A stretch of 64,000 nucleotides of DNA from Pectobacterium aroidearum. GTDB lineage: Bacteria > Pseudomonadota > Gammaproteobacteria > Enterobacterales > Enterobacteriaceae. The notes below the pieces were generated by a model, which saw nothing but the letters and a program-made list of their open reading frames with translations, was not told the DNA's origin and did not search any database. The DNA lies in the NCBI RefSeq assembly GCF_015689195.1, contig NZ_CP065044.1, positions 4,836,001-4,900,000 on the forward strand, given 5' to 3'. Both the position numbers and the translations under genes were made by a program. Every line of letters starts with the position of its first letter. Position 1 is the stretch's first letter. Below are positions 28,313 through 36,820 of the stretch, piece after piece.

Positions 28313-29134
28313 CTAGCGGCGCACTTCCCGTAAATCGAAGCTAATGGGGATCGTGATGGCGAGCTGCGCATTATCCCCAATGACCTCTGCTGGTGGCGCC
28401 GGAAGCGGCTGAGCACGCTGCGGCAAGGCAACAGACTCCTTATCCAGCGGCATCACACCGCTGCTGCTGGCTAACGAGACGGCCAGCACCTTCCCCGTCC
28501 GATCCAACGTCACGCGAATCTGGGCGATGCCCTGCAACTGCTGCCGAACCGCCTGTGCCGGATACCGTTTATAGCGGCTCAGGTGCGCCAGTAGTTGGCT
28601 GCTCCAGTCAGCAACCCCTTTACGCATTTGCGCAGCATCGCTGTTATACGGTGCAGCAACCTGCTGGCTGCTACCCGGCAGCGGGGCGCTGGTGACGGGA
28701 GCTGGCGGTTTTTCCGACGGCGCAATCGGTTCCTGCGGCGTCGTCTCCTGCACCGGCTTTTCCATTTTTTTCTGTACTTTTTTCTGCGGCTGCGATTTTT
28801 CCTTTTGCGCCGCCGTAATCACCGGCTTCGGCGCAGGCGCGAGCGACGGCGCATCCTGCGTCATTTTTTCCGGTTGAGTCATCGCTTCCTGCGGCGTGGA
28901 CAGCGTCTGTTGCGGGCCAACAGGCGCATCCTGAGGGCTGGGAGTCGACTGCACGCTATCCGCCACCATTAACATCATGGCGGGCGGCGGCGCTTCAATG
29001 GAGGAATCAAGCGCATGGTAGCTAATCCAGACGATCAGCCCCGCGTGTAGCGCCAGCGCCAGCAACGAGCCGCTCCCCCAGCGAACCGTTGTGGCGGGTC
29101 GAATCGTATTGTCTTTCAGCGTCTGTGCAATCAT
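28313..29134 (-). CDS. TonB family energy transducer
   Basis: Inner-membrane-anchored periplasmic protein of about 273 residues that transmits proton-motive force from ExbB/ExbD to an outer-membrane receptor. One N-terminal membrane helix (LLALALHAGLIVWISYHALD), a Pro/Lys-rich spacer (for example KPVITAAQKEKSQPQKKVQKK) and a C-terminal TonB domain recognised by LLAHLSRYKRYPAQAVRQQLQGIAQIRVTLDRTGKVLAVSLASSSGV. The start is ambiguous: I prefer ATG 29134, which follows GGGGCGGT at useful spacing, over ATG 29155, which has none. It lies about 200 bp downstream of fecR on the same strand, as dedicated TonB paralogues such as HasB lie near their receptors. Confidence 0.88.
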   Translation of the reverse strand: MIAQTLKDNTIRPATTVRWGSGSLLALALHAGLIVWISYHALDSSIEAPPPAMMLMVADSVQSTPSPQDAPVGPQQTLSTPQEAMTQPEKMTQDAPSLAPAPKPVITAAQKEKSQPQKKVQKKMEKPVQETTPQEPIAPSEKPPAPVTSAPLPGSSQQVAAPYNSDAAQMRKGVADWSSQLLAHLSRYKRYPAQAVRQQLQGIAQIRVTLDRTGKVLAVSLASSSGVMPLDKESVALPQRAQPLPAPPAEVIGDNAQLAITIPISFDLREVRR

Positions 29135-29334
29135 TAGCATACCGCCCCGCGCCATAGAGGCAGAGGAAACATGCTCAATGAATGGGGTTCCGGGAAGATC
29201 ATCATGCGTTCTTCATCACATCGTTAGGCATAAAAAAGCAACTGATAATGGTAGGTCGCTTAGCCATGAGGATCGGGCAGAAAAAAAGTGAAAACAGCAT
29301 AAATAGTAATGTTATTGGTTTTTGACAGGATATT

Positions 29335-30324
29335 TTATCGCGCAGCAATCTGAACCCAGTAGCGAGAGAAATAACGCACTTGCACAGGAAGCGCCTCCAC
29401 CAGCGCAGCTAAGATATTATCGGTATCCGACAGCGGAAAGACACCGGAAAACCGCAGACTCTCAACCTCCGGCTGGCAACGAATCACACCGCTGCGATAG
29501 CGGCTCAGTTCATCAACAAAATCCACCAGACGCTGATTATCCGCCAGCAGCTGTCCTTTCACCCACGCGGGCTCGGCCTTCGCCGTCTCTATCTGACCAC
29601 AGCGCTGCGTGGTGAACGTCGCGGTCTGCCCGCTTTTTACCACTTGTACGTCCTGACCGTTCTGTTGCGGATGAAGTTTCACCGCGCCGTCATACACCGT
29701 CACCCGCGTGTGTTCGTCCTGCACTCGCAGGCTAAAGCGCGTACCCAGCGCCTGCATCTTTCCCTGTGCCGTCGTCACAATGAAAGGGCGCGGATACAGC
29801 GCGGCCTTCTCCGCCTGGCCGGTTTCGATCATGACTTCACCGCTAATCAGCGTGAGATGGCGTAGATCGTCACCGTAGGCCACATTCAGCGCCGTCTGCG
29901 TATTCAGCAGCAGCGTGGTGCCATCGTCCAAAACGGCATGCTGCTGTTCGCCTACCTGCGTCTGGTAATCTGCCGTCAACGACTGCCAGAGATCGGTGCG
30001 CGATCCGGCCACGCCAGCGCCGCCGGTCAGGCAGAGGATCGCCAGCGCTTTAAGAACGCTGCGGCGCTGCATACCGTTCAGCGTCGACAGGCTCTGATGT
30101 GCCGCCCGTGCGTTAAGCTGGCTAAGATTGGCACACACGGATTCAATATGCTGCCATGCCTGTTCGTTATCCGACGAGGCTTCCCGCCAACGCTGCCACT
30201 CGCGGCGATCCTGCTCCGTCACGCTGTCGGACATCAGTTGCGTCAGCCACGCCACCGCTTCATGCGCACTGTCCGGCTGAATCGGCTGACCCTGTCTGTC
30301 ACGATAAAAAGTGCGATCGTTCAT
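29335..30324 (-). CDS. FecR family anti-sigma/sensor protein
   Basis: Inner-membrane signal transducer of about 329 residues linking an outer-membrane receptor to a FecI-type sigma factor. The cytoplasmic N-terminus has AHEAVAWLTQLMSDSVTEQDRREWQRWREASSDNEQAWQHIE, a single membrane helix follows (SVLKALAILCLTGGAGVAG, about 85-105), and the periplasmic domain carries the FecR signature TAQGKMQALGTRFSLR and VYDGAVKLHPQ. ATG 30324 overlaps the sigma-factor stop by four bases (ATGA); seven further upstream codons are in frame but unnecessary. The middle gene of a FecI-FecR-TonB group. Confidence 0.92.
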   Translation of the reverse strand: MNDRTFYRDRQGQPIQPDSAHEAVAWLTQLMSDSVTEQDRREWQRWREASSDNEQAWQHIESVCANLSQLNARAAHQSLSTLNGMQRRSVLKALAILCLTGGAGVAGSRTDLWQSLTADYQTQVGEQQHAVLDDGTTLLLNTQTALNVAYGDDLRHLTLISGEVMIETGQAEKAALYPRPFIVTTAQGKMQALGTRFSLRVQDEHTRVTVYDGAVKLHPQQNGQDVQVVKSGQTATFTTQRCGQIETAKAEPAWVKGQLLADNQRLVDFVDELSRYRSGVIRCQPEVESLRFSGVFPLSDTDNILAALVEALPVQVRYFSRYWVQIAAR

Positions 30325-30833
30325 AGCGGCAGCGCAAAGAAACACTGAAGGTTGGCGCGTTGCAGATACTGTTTCACCGAACTGCTGGAAACGCGTAAAC
30401 GTTCGGCAATATCGCTGTAGCGCATGCCGTGGAGATGTGCCAGCAAAAACGCTTCCCTGACCGGCGCTGGCAGGCCGTCCAGCGCAGCGTCAAGCTGTTC
30501 AAGAATTTCGAGGGTAAGGAGACGCGTTTCCGGGGAGGGCATACAGGCATCCGGCTGTGAACTCAACACGTCCAGATAGGCATCTTCAATCTTTTTACGG
30601 CGGTAGTGATTGGCGACCAGACGGCGAGCCACAGTGGCCAGAAACGGGCGCGGTTGGCGAATTGTGAGCAACTCCGGGTTCATCAGCACGCTAAGGAACG
30701 TGTCCTGTGCCAAATCTTCCGCATGCTGGGCGCAGTCCAGTTTATGGCGCAGCCAGTTATACAACCAGCGATGGTGATCGAAATAGAGCTGCTGAGCAAA
30801 GTCATTAACGCTGGCCGTCGCTTTCCTCACCAT
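30321..30833 (-). CDS. FecI-type ECF sigma factor
   Basis: 170-residue extracytoplasmic-function sigma factor. Region 2: LYFDHHRWLYNWLRHKLDCAQHAEDLAQDTFLSVL; region 4: LDGLPAPVREAFLLAHLHGMRYSDIAERLRVSSSSVKQYLQRA. It should direct transcription of the adjacent TonB-dependent receptor gene when the receptor is loaded. A palindromic Fur-like box 32-50 bp upstream suggests iron repression. The stop overlaps fecR by four bases. The 178-bp gap separates it from the receptor gene, which is upstream on the same strand. Confidence 0.93.
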   Translation of the reverse strand: MVRKATASVNDFAQQLYFDHHRWLYNWLRHKLDCAQHAEDLAQDTFLSVLMNPELLTIRQPRPFLATVARRLVANHYRRKKIEDAYLDVLSSQPDACMPSPETRLLTLEILEQLDAALDGLPAPVREAFLLAHLHGMRYSDIAERLRVSSSSVKQYLQRANLQCFFALPL

Positions 30834-30864
30834 CGAACTTTACTCCAGAGCGCCATTTAAATAT

Positions 30865-30883
30865 AAGAATGATAATCGTTCTT
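30865..30883 (-). promoter_or_regulatory. Fur box upstream of the FecI-type sigma gene
   Basis: AAGAATGATAATCGTTCTT is an almost perfect palindrome and matches about 14 of 19 positions of the Fur consensus, with GATAATC at its centre. It lies 32 bp before the sigma-factor start codon. Confidence 0.75.
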
Positions 30884-31011
30884 ATTTATGTTTTTTCCCT
30901 CTGACTGTCAAGTTCCTAAACGAAAATTATTCAAATTTGCTGAATTTGCATTACGCCCTTGCAACATCCTCTACTAACGGGGCGGAATCCTCTCCGCCCC
31001 GAACGCCGCGA

Positions 31012-33561
31012 TCAGAAGCGTTGTAACACGCTGATTTTCACGTTACGCCCCACGCCGGAGACCGATTCGCCCAGATACGGGTAATAATCGGTATTCAGCA
31101 GGTTATCAACCGTCACACGGGCTTCAAATCCTTTTATCGCCTGTGGCTGCCAACTGGCGAACAGACCATGCAGCACATATCCCTTACTCTTCGGTAACGC
31201 CCAGATATCAGCCAGCGGGTCGCCATCAGCAGGTGAACGATCCTGTTTGCGCACAAAATCGCCCGTCCAGCCTACCGCCATGTCCAGACTCGGTATTTTG
31301 GTGCCCAACGTAGCGTGTGCGGTCGTCGGTGGGATTTCAGCAATCCAGGTTTTATTGCCCCACGGGTTACGCGGTGACGCATCGCGCTCGCCGCGAATCG
31401 AGGAGAAAGACAGGCTGCCAAACAGCCAGCGGCTGTCGTAGAAGGATTCAATTTCGACCCCTTCAATCGTATAGCCTGGCAGATTACGGTAGTTAGAGAG
31501 CGGCTGTCCGCAAGATGATGAAGTTCCGCTCTGGGTCTGCGCCTCACACAAGATACCGCGACGGTAGAAGATTTCGTTTTTCCCGCGGTTGCGGAACAGC
31601 GTGGTGCGGATTTGCAGGCTGTCCTCTTCCAGCATCAGGTTGTTGAAATCGAGTATCGCCCCCAGACGAAATGCTTTGATGCTTTCCACCTGCAGATTAC
31701 GGCTGGTTCCCGGCACGCTGGATGCGGCAGACTGCACTTCATACTGTTCATCGACAACAGGTGCGCGCCAGGTGCGGCTGACATCGGCAAACAGCGACAG
31801 ATTGTCCGTCGCCTTCCACAACGCCCCAATGCGCGGCGACCAGCCGGTGTAGGTCACGCTGCTGTAGTCATGCCCTGCAGCCGGGATGCTGCTGTTATAA
31901 CGCGGCGCGAGGTTAGGTTTCCCTGTATTGGTAACATGGTCATAACGAACGCCCGGCGTGATCGTCACGCTACCCAGCGTCACCGCATCCTGTACATACA
32001 GGCTACGGGTTTCCTGTTCCCCAGCCGGCATATAGTAAGGCTGGAAATAGCCGTAGTTATACTCGGCGTTATTCTTACCGGATGGGTAGTAGATCAGCGT
32101 ATCGCGCTTATGCTGGTGCCAGCGCATCCCCACCAGCAGCTTATGATCGAGCGGGCCGGTGGTGAACTGGCTTTCGTTACTGACCTCCGCCAACTGATCT
32201 TTATAGCTCACCCAGCTTTCATTCCCCAGCGATCCCAGATAGCTACTCTGTGAAGCCGAATCAGGGCGTCGGTCATGCTGTTCGGTTTTTGAGGTGGCAA
32301 ATGACGCCGTCAGATTCAGCCACGGCTGATCCGCTGGCGCGATATTCCATTTCAGCGAGTAGTTCTTATCTACCTGATCGCGATAAACCAGCTTACGCCG
32401 CCAGGCCTCTTCCCAGCCGTAGAGGTCAACTTCCCTTTGTGTGGGGGACGCCATATCGTCACGCTTCGCGGCAAACGGCTGCCAGCCGTCAGATTCAGAA
32501 CGCATCGCGGAGAGCGTCAGCGTCTGAGCATCCGTCAGATAGATGTTGGTCTTCAGTAAGTAGGACGCCATGTCGCTGGTCGAGTAAACAAAGCGTGTAC
32601 CGTCAGGACGTTCGATGTTGTCGCCATCGCGCTTGCTCATGTAGAGCAGGCCGTCAGCCATCCCTTCTTCCGTTCGGCCATACAGCGCGCCGCTGTATAT
32701 ATTTTGTCGATCGTTAGTGTGATAGCTGTATTTGACCATCCCGCCGAAGTTTTCTCCCGGCAGCAGCAGATCGCTGGCGTCTTTGGTATCAACATGAATG
32801 GTGCCACCGAAGCCGCCGTTGCCGCTGCGAATATCATGTGGCCCTTTATCGACATCGATACGCTTAATCAGCTCAGGTTCAATAAACACCGAGCCCTGGC
32901 GGTATTTCTCAAAGCCTTTTGGCGCGCCGTCCAGCACGACTTTGACGTCTTCCATATCGCCCATGCCCCAGATGTTCAGGCTCTGGCCCCCCGGACGGGG
33001 AGAACCCGCCATCGACACGCCGGGAAGTTTATCGAGCAGGCTGGCAATATTATCGGCCTGCACGCGGTCAACGTCGGCCTGACGCAACACGGAACGTCCG
33101 GCGGCGGCGCTGTCCGACGTACCGCCAACGACCGAAAGCGTCGGGATCAGCAGGCTGCCGTCGCTTCCCTCAGCAGCAAGCATGGATTCCAGCCGATAGC
33201 CTGTGGCCGTCTGTACCGCACTCAGCCCCGTTCCCGCCAACGCGGCGGCAAAGGCTTCCTGAACGGTGTAGGTTCCCTGCACACTCCCGCTGGTTTTATT
33301 CTGTGTTTGATCGGGAGAAAACGTGAGAATGACATTGGCGCGGCTGGCAACGGCCTGCAACGTGGTTCCTAGCGGCCCAGCGGGGATAGAAAACGTCACT
33401 GTCGGCGCCGCGACAGCTGTCGTCGTTTCCGCCGCCAGCGCCGAACTGACCGTTCCGGCACTCAAGATCAATACGCCGGACAGTGCTAACTGCACCGCCC
33501 GCGTTACCGCCAAGGTAGGTTTATGTGCGATGCACCCACCCTTATGATTGTTTATCGCCAT
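31012..33561 (-). CDS. TonB-dependent outer-membrane receptor with STN signalling domain
   Basis: Receptor of about 849 residues. The start is taken at ATG 33561, six bases after AGGGGA; ATG 33567 is an alternative. A long signal peptide ends near SSALAAETT. The STN domain (VTFSIPAGPLGTTLQAVASRANVILTFSPDQ) marks a receptor that signals to FecR. A likely TonB box is LLIPTLSVVGG, then the plug (SVLRQADVDRVQADNIASLLDKLPGVSMAGSPRPGG) and a 22-strand barrel ending in Phe (SVLQRF). A WRAP motif (RTWRAPVVDEQYE) recalls the FRAP box of haem receptors, and overall it looks closest to haem/haemoglobin receptors, although a ferri-siderophore is possible. Genes fecI, fecR and tonB lie downstream in that order. 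Confidence 0.9.
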   Translation of the reverse strand: MAINNHKGGCIAHKPTLAVTRAVQLALSGVLILSAGTVSSALAAETTTAVAAPTVTFSIPAGPLGTTLQAVASRANVILTFSPDQTQNKTSGSVQGTYTVQEAFAAALAGTGLSAVQTATGYRLESMLAAEGSDGSLLIPTLSVVGGTSDSAAAGRSVLRQADVDRVQADNIASLLDKLPGVSMAGSPRPGGQSLNIWGMGDMEDVKVVLDGAPKGFEKYRQGSVFIEPELIKRIDVDKGPHDIRSGNGGFGGTIHVDTKDASDLLLPGENFGGMVKYSYHTNDRQNIYSGALYGRTEEGMADGLLYMSKRDGDNIERPDGTRFVYSTSDMASYLLKTNIYLTDAQTLTLSAMRSESDGWQPFAAKRDDMASPTQREVDLYGWEEAWRRKLVYRDQVDKNYSLKWNIAPADQPWLNLTASFATSKTEQHDRRPDSASQSSYLGSLGNESWVSYKDQLAEVSNESQFTTGPLDHKLLVGMRWHQHKRDTLIYYPSGKNNAEYNYGYFQPYYMPAGEQETRSLYVQDAVTLGSVTITPGVRYDHVTNTGKPNLAPRYNSSIPAAGHDYSSVTYTGWSPRIGALWKATDNLSLFADVSRTWRAPVVDEQYEVQSAASSVPGTSRNLQVESIKAFRLGAILDFNNLMLEEDSLQIRTTLFRNRGKNEIFYRRGILCEAQTQSGTSSSCGQPLSNYRNLPGYTIEGVEIESFYDSRWLFGSLSFSSIRGERDASPRNPWGNKTWIAEIPPTTAHATLGTKIPSLDMAVGWTGDFVRKQDRSPADGDPLADIWALPKSKGYVLHGLFASWQPQAIKGFEARVTVDNLLNTDYYPYLGESVSGVGRNVKISVLQRF

Positions 33562-33882
33562 TGTCATTCCCCTGAAATATTGAAAAAAAAGACACATCAG
33601 GTAGGTCACGCGAAAAACAAAATCGGGCAGGAAAAGTGCAAAAATTTTCGGGAAAACCTCTTCAACGTGACGTTAGCTATCGTGTTCAGATGATAAACGA
33701 AGCTTTTCCGCTACCCAAAAACACACCTTTGGTCACGAACGGTCCTCCCTTCACCATTGATTTTCACGACGCTTGACCTCATCTTAGTTATTAATCTGCA
33801 GTCAATATCCGCCTTGCCGGCCTATATTCAACAGATTCCACTTACCGGCAACGAGATCACCTACAATTATCAGGACGGCACC
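33562..33882. other. Intergenic region between receptor gene and prlC
   Basis: About 321 bp between divergent genes. It should contain a FecI-dependent promoter for the receptor and the prlC promoter. I could not assign either with certainty; no convincing Fur box was seen here, in contrast to the fecI upstream region. Confidence 0.4.
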
Positions 33883-35925
33883 ATGACGAATCCATTACTG
33901 ACTTCATTTACCCTGCCCCCGTTCTCCAGCATCAAAACGGAAGATATTGTCCCAGCGGTAAAATCCGCATTGGATGAATGCCGCGAGACGGTAGAACGTG
34001 TGGTGGCGCAAGCGGGGCCGTTTACATGGGATAATCTGTGTCAGCCGCTGGCGGACAGCGACGATCGTCTTAGCCGCATTTTTTCCCCCATCAGCCATTT
34101 GAACGCCGTGAAGAACAGCCCAGAGCTGCGCGGTGCTTATGAGCAATGTCTGCCGCTGCTGTCTGAACACAGCACCTGGGTCGGCCAACATGCTGGTCTC
34201 TATCAGGCCTATCGCAGCCTGCGCGACGGCGAGCACTACACCGCGCTGAGCGTAGCGCAGAAGAAATCCGTTGATAACGCGCTACGCGATTTTGAACTGT
34301 CCGGTATCGGCCTGTCGCCGGAAAAACAGAAACGCTACGGCGAAATTTCCGCCCGCCTGTCCGAACTTGGCTCGCAGTACAGCAACAACGTGCTGGATGC
34401 CACAATGGGCTGGAGCAAGCTGATTACCGACGTCACCGAACTGGATGGCATGCCGGAAAGCGCACTGGCGGCAGCCAAAGCGCAGGCTGAGGCCAAAGAA
34501 CAAGATGGCTGGCTGCTGACGCTGGATATCCCAAGCTACCTGCCGGTAATGACCTACTGCACCAATCAGGCGCTGCGTGAAGAGATGTACCGCGCCTTTG
34601 GTACCCGTGCCTCCGATCAGGGGCCGAACGCGGGTAAATGGGACAACAGCGAGATCATGGCGGAGGAGTTGGCGCTGCGTCACGAGCTGGCACAGCTGCT
34701 GGGCTTCGATAGCTATGCGCACAAGTCGCTGGCGACCAAAATGGCGGAAAACCCGCAGCAGGTACTCGACTTCCTGACCGATCTGGCGAAGCGCGCCCGT
34801 CCACAGGCGGAAGAAGAACTCGCGCAGCTGCGCGCTTTCGCCAAAGAACACTACGGTGTGGAGGAGTTGCAGGCCTGGGATATCACCTATTACAGCGAGC
34901 AGCAAAAGCAGCACCTGTATTCCATCAGCGATGAGCAGCTTCGCCCATACTTCCCGGAAAACCGTGCGGTAAACGGCCTGTTTGAAGTGGTTAAACGCAT
35001 CTACGGCATCACCGCGAAAGAACGTAAAGACGTCGATATCTGGCACCCGGATGTTCGCTTCTTCGATCTGTTCGATGAAAGCGGTGAGCTGCGCGGCAGC
35101 TTCTACCTCGATTTGTACGCTCGCGAGCACAAACGCGGCGGAGCCTGGATGGATGACTGCGCGGGTAAACTGCGTAAAGGCAACGGCGAACTGCAAAAAC
35201 CGGTCGCCTATCTGGTGTGTAACTTCAACCGTCCGGTCAACGGCAAACCAGCTCTGTTTACCCACGACGAAGTCACCACGCTGTTCCACGAATTCGGCCA
35301 CGGCCTGCACCACATGCTGACCCAGATCGATACCGCCGGTGTGGCGGGCATTAACGGCGTACCGTGGGATGCAGTCGAACTGCCGAGCCAGTTCATGGAA
35401 AACTGGTGCTGGGAACCGGAAGCGCTGGCCTTTATCTCCGGCCATCACGAAACCGGCGAACCGCTGCCGCAGGAACTGCTGGATAAAATGCTGGCGGCGA
35501 AGAACTATCAGGCCGCACTGTTCATTCTGCGTCAGCTGGAATTCGGCCTGTTCGATTTCCGTCTGCACGCCGAGTTTGACCCCGCGAAAGGCGCTCAGAT
35601 TCTGCCAACACTGGCCGAAATCAAAGCACAGGTGGCCGTGGTGCCAAGCCCGAGCTGGGGCCGCTTCCCGCACGCATTCAGCCATATCTTCGCGGGCGGC
35701 TATGCCGCAGGCTATTACAGCTATCTGTGGGCCGACGTGCTGGCAGCCGATGCCTATTCCCGCTTTGAGGAAGAAGGGATCTTCAACCGTGAAACCGGCC
35801 AGTCGTTCCTGGACAACATCCTGACCCGCGGCGGTTCCGAAGAACCAATGGAGTTGTTCAAACGCTTCCGTGGCCGCGAACCGCAGTTGGACGCCATGCT
35901 CGCGCATTACGGCATCAAAGGATGA
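33883..35925 (+). CDS. prlC: Oligopeptidase A
   Basis: Cytoplasmic zinc metallopeptidase of the M3 (thimet) family, 680 residues as in E. coli, degrading oligopeptides and signal-peptide fragments. I use ATG 33883 after AGGACGG; an in-frame extension to 33757 lacks homology. The zinc motif HEFGH is at His469, Glu470, His473, inside [13 protein letters not shown], with the third ligand Glu expected near [10 protein letters not shown]. The N-terminus [22 protein letters not shown] is the usual one. Coupled to rsmJ by ATGA overlap. In E. coli prlC is heat-shock (sigma-32) controlled; I saw no convincing sigma-32 site here. Confidence 0.97.
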
Positions 35926-36668
35926 GCATCTGCTTAATCGCAGAAGAAGGCGCCGATAGTGGCGCCTTATCTTCTCTGGCCGCACGCTGGGGGCTGGTTT
36001 CCGATCCCGATGCGGTAATGGCGCTGGTGCTGACCGCGGAACGACTGGAATTGCGCAAGCAGGATGAACCGAAACTCGGGGCTATCTTCGTGGATTTCGT
36101 CGCCGGAACCATGGCGCACCGTCGTCGCTTTGGCGGCGGACGCGGCGAGGCGGTCGCTAAAGCGGTGGGTATCAAAAAAGATTACCTGCCGGATGTCGTG
36201 GATGCGACGGCCGGGCTGGGGCGTGATGCCTTTGTGCTGGCAGCATTAGGCTGTCGGGTACGCATGGTGGAACGCAATCCGGTGGTTGCGGCATTGCTGG
36301 ACGACGGATTGCAGCGTGGCTATCGGGATGCGGAAATTGGCCCGTGGCTACAAGCGCGGCTCACGCTGCTGCACGCATCGAGCATGACCGCGCTACGCGA
36401 CATCACGCCGCCGCCGGATGTGGTTTATCTCGATCCGATGTTTCCGCACAAACAAAAAAGCGCGCTGGTGAAGAAAGAGATGCGCGTGTTTCAATCGCTG
36501 GTCGGCGCGGATGACGACGCCGATGCGTTGCTGGAGCCCGCACGCGCGCTGGCGAAAAAACGCGTCGTGGTAAAACGACCAGACTATGCACCGCCGCTGG
36601 CCGGCGTACCGGCACAGTCCATGCTGGAAACCAAAAGCCACCGCTTCGATTTCTACCTCCCCGCCTGA
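35922..36668 (+). CDS. rsmJ: 16S rRNA (guanine-1516 N2) methyltransferase
   Basis: SAM-dependent methyltransferase making m2G1516 in 16S rRNA, 248 residues. Features: [15 protein letters not shown] before the SAM-binding loop [35 protein letters not shown], and the motif [26 protein letters not shown] typical of RsmJ. ATG 35922 overlaps the prlC stop by four bases, so the prlC-rsmJ pair is translationally coupled, the same pair as in E. coli. Confidence 0.96.
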
Positions 36669-36718
36669 CACACCTCGCCGCTGCGCCGTTACACGCATCA
36701 GCGGCTAAAAACTTAGCC

Positions 36719-36772
36719 TGCTTCGCATTTCCTATGCTGTATTTGCAAAGTCTGTAGCACAAATGCGAAGCA
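36719..36772. repeat. Long inverted repeat downstream of rsmJ
   Basis: Perfect 12-bp inverted repeat TGCTTCGCATTT (36719-36730) / AAATGCGAAGCA (36761-36772) with a 30-base spacer that itself contains partly complementary sequence (ATGCTGTA...TGTAGCA). No T-run follows, so a standard intrinsic terminator is unlikely. It could be a processed-RNA hairpin or a short palindromic repeat. Confidence 0.6.
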
Positions 36773-36801
36773 AATCGCATAATTTCGCGCTATCCCCTTT
36801 T

Positions 36802-36819
36802 ATGACACTAAGATGACAT
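36802..36819 (-). promoter_or_regulatory. Possible Pho-box-like direct repeat
   Basis: Two heptamers ATGACAC and ATGACAT, 11 bp apart start to start; on the minus strand they read ATGTCAT-N4-GTGTCAT, close to the PhoB repeats CTGTCAT-N4-CTGTCAT. The site abuts the start codon of the nucleotidase-family gene, an unusual place for activation, so the match may be chance. Confidence 0.3.
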
Positions 36820-36820
36820 A

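Noticed and set aside
33562-33882. Possible sigma-32 or FecI promoter elements
   Set aside because: Only partial matches were seen (for example TTGACC without a matching -10), so not listed as features.
34282-35985. 567-residue minus-strand frame opposite prlC
   Set aside because: Antisense shadow of a codon-biased gene; prlC has the HEFGH active site and full family length.
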